Shown here piece by piece: positions 19,646 to 31,690 of a stretch of DNA of 64,000 bases (the stretch's first letter is position 1; every line of letters starts with the position of its first letter). The stretch is from positions 1-64,000 of the forward strand of contig JBBHKE010000897.1 of the NCBI GenBank assembly GCA_037447655.1, written 5' to 3'. The position numbers were made by a program, and so were the translations under genes. This DNA comes from Zygnema cylindricum (lineage: Eukaryota; Streptophyta; Zygnematophyceae; Zygnematales; Zygnemataceae). The notes beneath the pieces were generated by a model that was given only the letters and a program-made list of their open reading frames with translations, made no database searches and was not told the DNA's origin.

Positions 19646-22600
19646 ATGGCGACAATTAGAGATTTTTCTGGCGATGAAGGAGAGGAGGAAGAAAGGAAGA
19701 TAGAGGAGGATAATAGAAGGCGAAACCAGGGAAGAATAATTAAAAAGAAGGTTGAATTTCAGGACTTTGACTTGGAGGATATCGAAGGGAAGAGTGGAAA
19801 GTGGACAACCAGAGATTCATCTGGCGATCAAGGAGAGGAGGAAGAAGGGAAGATAGAGGAGGATAATATGGGCCGGAACCAGAGACGGAGAATTAAAAAG
19901 AAGGTTGAATGCGAGGACTTTGACTTGGAGGATATGGAAGAGGAGAGTGAAAAGAGGACAAGCATATATTTGTCTGGCGATGAAAAAGAGGAGGAAGTAG
20001 TGAAGATAGAGGAGGGTAATAGGAGGCGGAACCAGAGAAGGATAATCAAAAAAAAGGTTGAATTTGAGGACTTTGACTCGGAGGATACGGAAAAGAAGAT
20101 TCGAAAGAAGACTAGAGCCAAGGTTCGGAATATTCGTGCAGTTTCTAAGATTGTGGAGAGTCGTAAGCGTTCAGATCGCTGGGCTACTGGCGTTTTTGAA
20201 GAGGAGTTACAAGACGAGTTGAGATGCAAAAGGACAGATGGAAAAAGTTGGCGTTGCAGATATGGTAGACTTGAGGGCTTTGGATTCTGTGAGAAGCATA
20301 TCAAGGGTAAAAAGAATGTTGGAGTGAAAGTCAGTAAAGTTAGTAAAGTCGGTAAAGTTGGTAAAGTTAGTGTAGGAACCATAGGAAGTGAAACAGGGAT
20401 AACAGATGGAAAAAAAACGATGTTATCGAATGGTGGTAGACCAAGGAATAGAGTAGAAGTTGTAACTGGAGATCATTCTGGACACATGTGGAATAACTCT
20501 GATTTGCAATCGGCGAAATTGGAATCGTCCATAACTGTGACAAAGTCACAAAAAGTTTTTACAGAAACTTCGCCATTTTCTAGTGATGAAACTGGAACTA
20601 GGAAGCGACGCAGGGAATTATGTGTCCCTGCAGTTGGAAGTACATTTACTGAATATGCCGAGTCCGGTAATGGAAGGCGGGTCAGTTCTCATCCTTGTGT
20701 CTACCACTGCTATTTTCAAACTTTTTATTAATTATTGAAAACTTTTTATGAATATTGATGATGGGACCTTGTGTTGTGTCAAGGAGAGGACGTGTTGAGT
20801 TTAGCCTTTGTTATGTGTCCGAATAAATGGCTTGTAAACTCAGCAAGAATCAGTATGTAATGAAGAAGCTGTTTTACACAGGTCATCTTGCAAAAACTGA
20901 GTCACAGAATCTGGAAAAGCCAATTTTTGTGTTTAGTATCTTTGCCATTGTTGTTATGATAATGGTGAATCTTACCTTTTCTGTTATGTTTATCAGTATG
21001 CGAAAAATTGGCGCCACCATATGTGCCATCAGTGCCAGAGGAGTGACAAGCTTGAGGGAGCGGTGAATTGCAGCAATGGCTGCAAAAAGACTTTTTGCAG
21101 ACCTTGTATAAGCATATGGTAAGCCACATGGCAATGCTGGTCGCATTTAGCAATTTTAAGTCTGACGTGACATTTTTAGTGGCTTTGGATTTTCTTCTCA
21201 AATCTTGGTTAAACGCTCGTTCTTGTTCTTTGTGTCCTATATCTTGTCTTACGCGAACTTTTTCTTGTGAATTTCGTTAGTAATTTGCTGTCCTTTGATG
21301 TCACAATGAAATTTTCTGTTTTGGCAGGTATCCGGAGTATACGGAGGAGGAAGTCGAAAAGATGTGCTTTGTGTGCAGGAATAACTGTAACTGTAAAGCT
21401 TGCCTTCGCAAGCCTGTTGACTGTCCTTACGTGAGCTTCTTGCTTTTGTTCTTTCCTGCATTCCATGTTTTGCATTTTTGTTGGTTTTTTTCTGCTGCTT
21501 CTTTTTTTGCTGATGTTTTTTCTGCTGGTTCTCTTTTTCGTAAAACTAGTTGTAATTTCCGCTGTAGGTTTCAGGCCATCCTTGTGTTTGGTTAGCCATT
21601 TATCTTATTGAATATTTCAAATTCATTTCTCTTTCTTTTTAAACAGGCAAGTTCAGGACCTGCCTCTCTCTATCTGATTTCCACCAGTGTTTTGAATCGC
21701 TTTGACACACTATTCAGGCTCTCAAGTTAGCGGCTTCAGTTTAGAGGACACACATTTGCTAGTATAGAGAAGACTTAATGAGCTTCTTTTCTTGTCCCAA
21801 CAGAAATCAGAGAATTTGCCTGAAACTGTTGTTGCACGCCACATGCAAAATATGTTATCTCATGTTCAACCTTTCCTGAGCCGTCTTTACCACGAGCAAA
21901 GGGAGGAGCTTCGTCAGGAGGCGGCAATCACTGGACAAGATGGTGAGGATTATTTCTTGAGCTGTTGAAATTTGGGTGCAACTTTTATTTTGATTTATTC
22001 CAACTTTTTTTTATTGTATTCGACATTTTATCATATATTGTATTTCTTTTAATGTACTGGAATTTATTTTCTTGTCTGTCACTAGTTTGAGGATGCCATA
22101 ATCAATTTTCCTTGACCGTGGGCCTTTTTTTATGCACTTTTTTGTATTTTATTGGACTCACTTGACTGTCTTTACCTTGCAGAGCCCTTAGTCAAGTTTG
22201 CCCCTCAACAGGTCGATGAACGCACGTACTGGTAATTCATGCTTCTTTCTTTGGAGGGAGGTGGGGAAAGGAGGGGAGGAAGGGAGGGAGAGAAGGAGAG
22301 GGAAGGAGGGGAGAGATGGGGGAGAGGGAAGGAGGTGAGGGAAGGGAGGCAGGGAGTATTTTTTTGCAAAGTTTAGCAGATCAGAAAAATGCACTCTTAC
22401 TGCTTAGGTTTTCATCAGGAGGCTTCATTTTTTAGGTTTCAATTTCAAACTTGTCCAGGAGTGTGTATAGTCAGAATAAGGGGGGAGGATATAAGAAAAT
22501 GCCAACTGTTGCCCCACATTGTAGATGGAAGTTTGTATATGTTTTTCCCTTTCCCTTGTAGCGACAGCATGTTGTGGTTGAATCGTTCAGTAATACAGTT

Positions 22601-25600
22601 TTATGAGTACAGTTAGATACAATTACTAAAGAAAACTATCCCGAAAATTCAATTTACTCTCAAAACGATGTTAAAACTTTGATAGTGTTATAACCCTATG
22701 TCTGACGTAGTTTATTTGTTCTGGATATTGGCTGTGAGTTATTGCAGCAATAATTGCAAAACGTCTCTTGTGGATTTTCATCGCAGCTGTCCTTTATGTC
22801 AATATGACTTGTGTTTGTACTGCTGTCGTGAGCTTCGTGACGGTACACAGCCTGGTGGAAAGGAAGCACTCACCGCTGGCGTGAAGTTAGGGCAAAGATT
22901 GGAAGAGTTTTCAAAAACTGAATCAAAAGAGTCTGATGGTGAGAGAGATGTTGAAAATGGTAGCCGTGGTGTTGTAATCTGTCCAGAAAAGGCAGTAAAT
23001 TCAAATCAGCCTGCAAACACAGGCCTATTGAATACGCCATTGCTTCCTTCATGGGCTATTAATAACGACGGGACGATTTCCTGCCCACCACCAGAGAAGG
23101 GTGGTTGTGGCAAGGCGAATCTGGAACTGAGTACACTGTATGAAGATAATTTCCTTGAACAGTTACTATCAGAAATTGAAGGCTTTGTTGGTAAAGCTGG
23201 CCCTTCTTCGCAAGAATCAAGTATGGAGTCTTGTGAAAATGGTGCAAATCCAGTTGCTTGTTCCATATGCTGTGAGCACGAACACAGTTTGTATGAAGAA
23301 CTCGATATTAAAAACTGGTCAACATTGTCAGGTTTAGGCACTACAGAAGTAAGACTGTCGGAAGCTCAGGCTTCTGGAGACCAGGCAGTTGATAGTAATG
23401 CCCGGGAGGAAGGAACTTCAATCTCCCATTGGAATGTGAATGATCTGATTGAGGTGCAAAACCGGCATCAGTTGCGGAGGGCTTCAAACCGGGTGGCTCA
23501 ACCTGGAGAATATAATGATAATTTTCTCTTCTGCCCTTCTACAACGACTCTGGGACCTGACACTAATGCTGATTCTCTTAAACATTTTCAAAAGCACTGG
23601 GAACTTGGAGAGCCGGTGATTGTAAGGGATGTTTTGAAGGCAAAAGATGGTCTCAGTTGGGAGCCGGATGTTATGTGGCGAGCTTTTCGGGAGTTCGGCA
23701 GTTATGCAAAGAACTGGACTGAAACAAAAGAAGTTCGGGCCATTGACTGTTTAGACTGGTGTGAGGTACGCATTTACATTTGAACTTCTCGATGGCATCG
23801 ATGTATTTTCTGAAGCATCTTTTGGTTTTTCTTTTTTTTGCAATTGCAAGCTTCATTATTTAGTTCAGTTGTAAAGGTGTTCCTAAATATGATTCACCCC
23901 CATAGTGAGTCGAAACAGAGAATTAACATTCATATGAAGGAAGTCAACCTAGCTTTCGGCTGTTTGGCATTTTATCCCTTTCTCACTTTTAAAATGCGAA
24001 AAATTTGACCATCCGCTAACATGCACGCTTTGTTGCGTTGTTCATGATAGGTGGAGATTAACATTCACCAGTTCTTTGTTGGATATAAGGCTGGACGAAT
24101 TCATAACAAGCCAATTCTTGGCTGGCCAGAAATGCTTAAGCTCAAAGATTGGCCTCCTGCTGCTTTCTTTACGAAGCGTCTTCCTCGTCACGGTGCCGAA
24201 TTTATCAGCTCTTTGCCTTTTCATGAATACACTCATCCTGACAAAGGTGTCCTCAATCTTGCCACCAAGTTGCCAGAGGGTGCCATAAAGCCGGATCTCG
24301 GACCGAAAACCTATATCGCCTATGGATGTCGGCCGGAATTGGGTTGGGGAGATTCTGTGACTAAGTTACATTGTGACATGTCTGATGCGGTCAGCTCTCA
24401 GCTCCCTTTTCCTATTGTGGTCTCCAACTTTTTCTCGCTTCTAAAAGATCAATTGTTTCTGGTGTAATTACTATTGGCGATTCTGGCCAGTAATCAGCAT
24501 AATCGAACAGGAAAAATGTTCTGACAAAATCGTACAATTTTCTGGAGGATTACTGTGATTACTGCACAGTAATGCCGCTTACGTATACTCAATGCCATGG
24601 TCGATGATGGTAGAGCAAATGGTTGCGCCCTTGTTGTCATTATCTTCTGACCCAATGGTTGAATATCCAGAGAGAAACGGTGGGGGGAAGAGGCGGGAGA
24701 GGGTGAGGAGGGTGGGGTGGTTGGGAGGGGATGGAGGGAGGATGGCAGGGTGAGAAGGCAGGTAGTGGAGTAAGGAGGGAAGAGAAAGGGGGAGGAGGTT
24801 CTGGCTTGACAAAAGTGTCAGGTCAAATGTGGCATTTTTAATGGCTAAAACTGTGCACGAAATTATCAACTTCTGTTCTTATCTTGCCTCTGTTTAATCT
24901 GGTTGGTTTTGCAGGTAAATGTACTGACTCATTTGCATGATACGAAACTCAAAAACTGGCAACTGAAGAATGTTAAGTCTATTCGGAGGAGGCATATGAC
25001 AGAGCTAAAGGTAAAGGCAGAGGCGATTCGTTGTCGGGTTGAGGGACAGAATTTAGCGAAAACCGAGGCTGTTGGATTTTTAGAGGTGGCCCTGGAATCT
25101 GTTCAAAGTGACGAACAAAGCCGTGTAGAAGCTGAAAGGAGGACAAACCATGATGGGGTTGTTGTGGAGAACATGAATGAGAAGGGGATTATGCAGTTGG
25201 AGGAAGGCAGTGGGACTGTGGTGGAAATGGATACAGAGGTTCCAGTCAAGGTGAAGGAAGTGGATGAAGAGACAGAACCAGTATTCCCAGAAAGTGGAGG
25301 TGAGGATTGTGCCCCTTTTGAAGACGAGGACAAAATGGGGCATGCATTAAACGAAGGTTTTACTCAAGGGAATGACAACAATGGCACACAGCCTGCCCAA
25401 GACATGCAGGTTGAGAATGAAGAGTTGCCCAAGGGAAAAGATTTGAAGGATGTGGAATCGGATGGAGACGAGGTTATTGGAGGTGCTGTATGGGACATTT
25501 TCCGAAGACAGGATGTGCCCAAACTTCGGGAGTACTTGTCAAAGCATCGTCTGGAGTTTTCGCACCTTCACAGTGAGCCTATTACCGAGGTCAGGAAGTT

Positions 25601-28173
25601 TTCTCAGCCTTCTGTATATGCTGCCATCTCATGTTTTATTTTTCTTCTTTTCAGCCACATCTTCAAATTTGGTAGTTGTTTACTGTTCCTTCTTTTGTGG
25701 ATGATTAAGGCTTGGCCTTTTCTGTAGCCGACCGTGGAGGGTATCCACTTCCATACTCTGAGCGTCACATGACCCTTTTCAAACCGTTTCATTTTAGTGA
25801 TTGAATCAGACCGAGTATTAATTCAGGTTATTTTTTTGTATCACAGGACTTTATGTAGTGTTTCGTCTTGAACTTGGAAGAGGTTTAATGGTATGTGCAA
25901 TGGAATTGATGGTGTAATTTGTGCTTCTTTAAAACAGGTTGATGATCCAGTTCATGATCAGACCTTCTTTTTGACGAAGGAGCACAAACAAAAGCTGAAA
26001 GAAGAATATGGTGAGTATAGTAAGTGAAGTAATTCGCATGCATTTTTAAATCATGAACAACAAGTATCGACGCAAAAATCTGAATAAAGAAAGAAGTTCT
26101 AAAAAGAATCGGAATTTTTGAGGCGAGTTTTTAAACTGTTCTTTTTCTCATAAATATTTAGATGAAGAATAAGTGAGGCGATCACATTTTTCCTGTTTTT
26201 AAGAGTGCATTAAATTAAATTGGTGAACGAACCAGAAAGGATGTGTAATAGAAATTGTGATAGTGGCCTGAATCGTTTTACTAGACTATCTGCACAAAAC
26301 ATGACTGAAGTCAGGCCTGTCCTTGAGAATTTATATGTGAAAGAAATTGGACCTTGAACACCGTGAAAAACATTGAGATTAAGCCATAAAATACAGAAAG
26401 ATGAGCGTGGGACAAAAGAAATAATAAAAAAATGGAAATATCAATTATTATTTGTTTCACTAGTACTAGCTATTTTGTCACTTTGTTTTCAATTTTTAGC
26501 TTTCTTTATTGCTTCTTCGATAGTTCGTACCGTAGATTGTTCTCTTGCATGCTGAGTTCTTCTGCCTTTCTCATCTGCTGCTCACGTAAATTTCATGAAA
26601 TACTTCGGATTTTTTTTCTTGACAAAAATTTTACAACTTGTTTGCTTTTATGCCTTATCAGGTGTTGAGCCTTGGACTTTCCACCAGGACAGAGGGGAAG
26701 CAGTCTTTATTCCAGCTGGTTGCCCTCATCAAGTGCGAAACTGGAAGGTAAGGACTCATGGATGCATTTGCAATAGTCTGTTTGCTTGTATGTTGCCCGG
26801 TATCTGAACCACAATTTTGTCAATTTAATTATTGAATACTGTACAGGTTTGGATTTTTACGTCGTTAAGTGATATATGCAGGTAAAGTATTGGGGATGTA
26901 CCTTTTTGCATGTTTAGTTCAAGCATTTGTGTAAGTGATACATTACAGTTGTTTAAAATGTGGATTATGGATTTGTCTTTTAATGCAATGGGATAATCTC
27001 GACTACTAGGCTTAAACTGCTTACACAAACATTTTTGGCGCCATCCTGCTATTAGCACCTTGTTTCTGTCACTCTCCCCCAATCTTTTCCATGGAGTTTG
27101 ACTGTTGATGAAGCATATTGTCTGTTGTATATCTTGGATAAAGTATCACGTTTGACTTTACGATATTCTCGATTGATTATTCTGAAGCCTTTCTATGTAT
27201 TGAGTTTCTCTTCCGAAAGGCAAACATTATTAGACAATGATAACTCCAGTCGGTTGGATATGCAATTGTAGTGAATATCTTATTTGTTCTGGACTAGTTA
27301 TGGGCTGAACACGTTTGATTTTCAACCTTTTTTTCTACCATTGTAGGATACCGAAACAAATAAATACTTGAAATTTTAGAGTTTTACGACTTTTCGATGC
27401 TACTATGTTATTGATACTTTTTGATGTCACTATGTTATTGATTTTTATTGCTTTTGGTGTGGGATCTTTTACAGTCGTGCATCAAGGTAGCTTTGGACTT
27501 TGTGTCTCCCGAAAATGTGGGTCAGTGTGTACGCTTAACTGAAGAGTTTCGGTTACTTCCGGAGAACCACAGGGCAAAGGAAGACAAGCTCGAGGTCAGT
27601 TTCTTAAAGCACCCTGATGAGGAGCTTGACTTTTTGTTTATTTATGCTTTTACTTATTCCTTTATTCAAGCTTGCCCAAAGAATGTAATACTTCTTTGGG
27701 TCGGTTCGTCCCTCTTGAAGGTTGTTATGGAGCTGCTTTTTCTGAAATGTTCATATGATCTGGTATTTGTGTTTCTTTTTGTTTTGGGGACGAGCCTCGT
27801 CATTGTTTCGAGTTCACATAGATTTGACTTTCCCTCTTTCTCTGTTTTTGTTTTCAATTGAGGTTTGACTTTTCCTCTACTTTTCCTAGTTGTCTTTCGA
27901 TCTCTCGACTGCTTTAGACAACCTTGTGTTGTCATAGTACGATATTCTTGTAATATGAAGGTTGATAATATGCAGATTTAAGAAAACAGTTTGTATTTAT
28001 GTGATACGAAGGTAGTTAATATGCAGATAAAAGACGAGATATTTATGCAATATGGTGCTGGATAATATTTTTTTTTGCAGATTAAGAAAACTGTTTTGTA
28101 TGCGGCAAAGAATGCTGTGGAGAAGCTGAAAAAGAGTGGAGTGAAGGGAGTTTTCAAACCGAAAAGACGGTAG
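19646..28173 (+). CDS. JmjC lysine demethylase, KDM3/JMJ25 class, with WRC and RING-like domains
   Basis: Twelve exons join in frame to 1283 codons: 19646-20680, 20997-21118, 21328-21430, 21804-21942, 22183-22231, 22748-23765, 24051-24389, 24915-25589, 25938-26010, 26662-26747, 27475-27594, 28081-28173. All introns are GT-AG. Domains: three 51-residue charged repeats (8-160), WRC finger (C194, C204, C215, H218), RING-like zinc cluster (C355, C358 ... C399, C402, C406, C408, C411), second cluster (C483, C486, C497, C500, C505, C508), JmjC core from about 820. The Fe(II) ligands H929-C-D931 and H1207 ([10 protein letters not shown]) are present, so it is probably active. Plant relatives such as Arabidopsis IBM1 remove H3K9 methyl groups in the nucleus using 2-oxoglutarate. 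Between D931 and H1207 lies a long acidic insert. The ATG at 19646 is the first in frame. Confidence 0.9.
19667..20125 (+). repeat. Three in-frame 153-bp repeats in the JmjC first exon
   Basis: Each unit begins S-G-D, has an acidic run, then K-I-E-E, a basic block (RRIIKKKVE type) and F-D-x-E-D. Units start at residues 8, 59 and 110, exactly 51 residues apart. The third decays at its end into a basic KKTRAKVR tail. This alternating acidic/basic part precedes the WRC finger and may bind nucleic acid or chromatin; that is inference. Confidence 0.85.
22246..22356 (+). repeat. G-rich purine tract in JmjC intron 5
   Basis: Many GGGAGG/GGGG runs on the coding strand, with four or more G-runs closely spaced. 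It could form a G-quadruplex in the transcript. It lies in the intron 22232-22747. Confidence 0.75.
24664..24800 (+). repeat. G-rich purine tract in JmjC intron 7
   Basis: Runs such as GGGGGG, GGGTGGGGTGG and GGGAGGGG on the coding strand, in the intron 24390-24914 that separates the HxD-bearing exon from the next. The same character as the intron 5 tract. Confidence 0.75.
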
Positions 28174-31100
28174 AATTTTTTTGCAGAGTAATTGATAGGC
28201 TGGACAATGGGTTTTAGGGTTTTTACAGTGTATGGGGCTGGGTTTGAGAACAACATAACAGAAACTCCTGAAACGATTCGAGGGAGGCATGTTTGGGAGC
28301 AAACATACTCCGTATTACTCAGTGTTATAGGGATGTGGGCTTGGGAACAACGATATCCTGAGAACTGCAATAGAATCCCTTTATAATAACCAGTTTGTTG
28401 ACATTACCTTCTTACTAAAAGACAAGACAAAGACAAGGCCGAACAAAGACAAGGCTCATTTACGGCATGTTTAAGTGTAATATGTTAGTGAGGGAGAAAT
28501 GTCCTTCTGTTACGTTACATTAGTAGTATACATGTCTGGACCAGTAACCACTACTGGGTTGAAGGAGAGAAGGAGAGCACAATGAGTATCTCCTCAACGC
28601 GGGAGGCTCTGGTGACTTAGTTTTGAGTTGCGGTTTGGGCTTTGTTCTTGTCTGACTACAGGACAAGTTGTCCTTTCAGTTCAGTAGTGGACAACAGTGT
28701 TTTCGATTGTTGTCTATGAATAGTGTAAACCAAGTTGGTAGTTGCCAGATACAAGTGTTGGTCAGTTTGCTTCAAATATCCTGCAAATAGCTTCTTACCT
28801 CTTCATAAAGCCCTTTTTGTGCACTATTTTGTAAGCTATTTTGTGCACTCTGGCAGTAGAGAAATTTAATGTAAGTAGAGGAATGTGTTTTTAACATTCT
28901 GCTTGCGCAACTGGTATACTGTGATTAGTGGGAGCTTATCGGTTTGTCGGTGTTTTGCCATCTTTTGAAAAGCAATTATGGTTTTAGATGCATTTTGTGA
29001 TAGGAAATATATAAAAATATGTAATACTAGGAAAGTATTTTGTATGACTTCGGTTTACTGATTATACATCCAGTCACTAATATGTATTGCAAACTCTAAG
29101 ATGCACCAAGTATCGATATTAGCGTGTGCATATCGATATTAGCGTTCATGTTTTGCTGACCCTTCAACCCTATGTTTTCCTGTACACCCCTGTATGTTTT
29201 CTTTTTGGATTGCAGCTATTAGAAGGTAAAAAAATTTATCTTTCCATGGCAACTTCCAAGTTGATAATCCGACAAGTGACTGAAAATTTAGTTTAAAAGC
29301 CAAAGGAAATCCAGGTTGAACATTGGAGCTAATAGGGAACTATGGTTCTAGTTCTGTTTGAGCACCATCATTCTAATTATTGAGCCGGTAAACCCCCTCG
29401 GGGAGTGTTTTGTAAGCAATATTGCTTATTTATATTAAATTGCTGGTATATATTGTGGAGCATACCGACAGACTTTGAAGGTGAGAACCAGCCCTCGTGA
29501 TGAATTTGATACTATTAAGGACATCAATGTTGATATATTTCTCCTTTTGAACTTCAATCTCCTTTAGAACTCCAATCTTCAATTTTCTCAGATTTTGTTG
29601 CTCTTTCGACTTGCCATTGGGTTTTCCACAATTTTCCCAGTTTTTGTAGATTGGTTTCTTTTTACATGTTCACATTTGCTTTGCCTTTTATTCCAATCCT
29701 GCCGTTTCCAGATTGCCATCACAATTTTTTCGATATTCTTATCATAGCTATTTGTATAAGGTAACAACCCTGTAAAAGTAACGTGGAAGTGTCCAAAAAC
29801 GGTTTTCAGCTTCAATTTTCCACTCCATTATTCCTTTTTTCTCCTCTAGTTAGATTGAAATCTTAAAAAATATAGTTAAACACAAAGATGCACTGAAGGA
29901 TGAAATCCATTGCCGTTAGTCAATACTGTCAATATTCACCAATCAAAGGCCTTGAACTGAACTCAGAAGTATTGAACAATTCAACGAAGGAACGAAGCAC
30001 TTCCTACCAGCTTCTCACTAGAGAAGTAGAGCAAAGTATACTTCAAAAAATGGTGGGAAATGAAAGCAGGCGCCATATGATAAGCCGATTACTGACACAA
30101 GACCACATTAACAACCGGACAACAGCAAAATTCGAAAGCGAGTCAATTCTTTTGAAGATTTACAACAGAATTGATTATAACTGTATGAATAATGTCACCA
30201 TATAAATAATCACTGTGCCAACTTTGAGGATACTCGGCTTTTCAAACAAACCGACATAGCAACACTAAATCAAATAGACAGAAAAACAGAAAAACAGAAA
30301 AAAAAACTGACATACCTGAAATAAACACAGAGACAGAAACCCAAATCTAGCAAAAAAATGTCCGAGTCTCATGAATATCTCGAAAAAGAAGCAAAAGCAC
30401 TAAATGGTTCTCAGTTATACGTTTTCAACAATTAGAAACGTAGTGACAACTACAAAACTAAGATCCAATCAATGAATTGTAAAGTTTTTCAGATACAAGG
30501 ATAGAAAAAAATAATCTTTATGCCTCTGAGAAACACTGAATAGTGGAAAAAAGACCACTTGAAAAAGGACAAAAGACACTCTATTGCAACAACCTGGAGA
30601 TCTTAATAAACTTAAAAAAAAAAAATTAATATATATTAATTACATATAGCTATGACAAATTATATCATATTTTTTCTTTTATATGAAAAAAATGGAGCCC
30701 TCACTGTCAAAAGGCAGAAGCTTATAGACTAACAAAAATCCTTACCTTAGTCAAAAATCCTCAGTCAGAAATGAAATTGGTAGTATTGGGCGATTAGGCA
30801 TAAGGCCTTAATTAGAAGTTCAATTAAACTAAACTCCTTATTCACACTAAATATGGGTAATTCATCTTCCTCAAATGTCAACTGAAATGAAATGCATCAA
30901 TCCCAAAACATTGACAGAGAATGTCCTTAGGTTTAACCTCGCGGTACCAATTTTAGCTTCATTTTCCCAGAGAAAATTTTTCATTTTTCCATTTTTCATT
31001 TTGTCATAGTTCCTTTCACGCAATGGGAAAAAAGTGTTGAGGAGTGTCATGAAAAAGTGGCTGATTTTTTGCATTTTACCGGCGTTAAAACGCCGATAAT

Positions 31101-31421
31101 ATCAGATTTTGATGGTAATTTATTACCGAATCTCGGTAACTCGCTTAGAAAAAAAAAAGCTGCTGAAACTGTTTTATTTCAGCAGCTTTAAAGGGCGCGG
31201 ATGGTGAATGGATTTTTTGAGTATCTTTTTGAATGAACTGAGATTCGTTCTTATGCTCGTTCCTAAGCTTATTCATGAGCTCAGTCATAAAAGCTCATTC
31301 ATAAGCTCATTGATAACCTTCTCTCAACCATGTGTCTCTAACCATTTTGACACAGAAGGGACCACCTTTGCCAAAACCAGACGAAATTCGTCCAATTGGA
31401 CTGTAGTGACTCCATGGTCTC
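28174..31421. other. JmjC 3' UTR and intergenic DNA, no gene recognised
   Basis: The first few hundred bases after the stop at 28173 are probably 3' UTR. Beyond that I see no splice-framed exon, RNA gene or TE end. Short frames (for example 29900-30205) have no recognisable domain. At 29110-29145 the word TATCGATATTAGCG occurs twice. At 30615-30655 there is an AT-only palindromic stretch. Confidence 0.5.
31156..31189. repeat. Perfect 13-bp hairpin with 8-nt loop
   Basis: AAAGCTGCTGAAA (31156-31168) pairs with TTTCAGCAGCTTT (31177-31189). A second small palindrome, GGCGTTAAAACGCC, lies about 70 bp upstream. It lies downstream of the GT61-like gene on its strand; function unknown. Confidence 0.7.
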
Positions 31422-31690
31422 TTACACACCATCGGCAGTTAGGAGTTGTGTGACATTTATGTTCCGGCCAATCAGAATATCCTCCAGCAACAAGACAATC
31501 GTTTGCGTAATACGAGTTATTGACTCGTGTGTTGAGCCACCATTGGTAGTTGACTCCGTATCTAAAGCATATCCTGGAACCATAAAAAACGACAAAACGA
31601 AATGATAACTCTCAGGAACAGTTTTCTTACGTGCTAATCTTTGCAAAGAAATGTGTACTTCCTGTTTAAAGCCATAGAGGAATTAGACTA

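Noticed and set aside
19828-20382. 184-codon open frame opposite the JmjC first exon
   Set aside because: A shadow of the charged coding repeats on the other strand (Ser/Leu rich mirror of Glu/Lys codons).
22698-22747. ATG at 22698 as a separate gene start for the cysteine-rich frame
   Set aside because: The segment is the end of an intron; the acceptor at 22747 and the in-frame join of the zinc cluster show it is part of the JmjC gene.
31422-31661. 80-codon - strand frame as the last exon of the GT61-like gene
   Set aside because: Joining it to exon 31996-31842 gives an early stop. The 31745-31691 exon joins in frame and ends in TGA. Kept only as an alternative.
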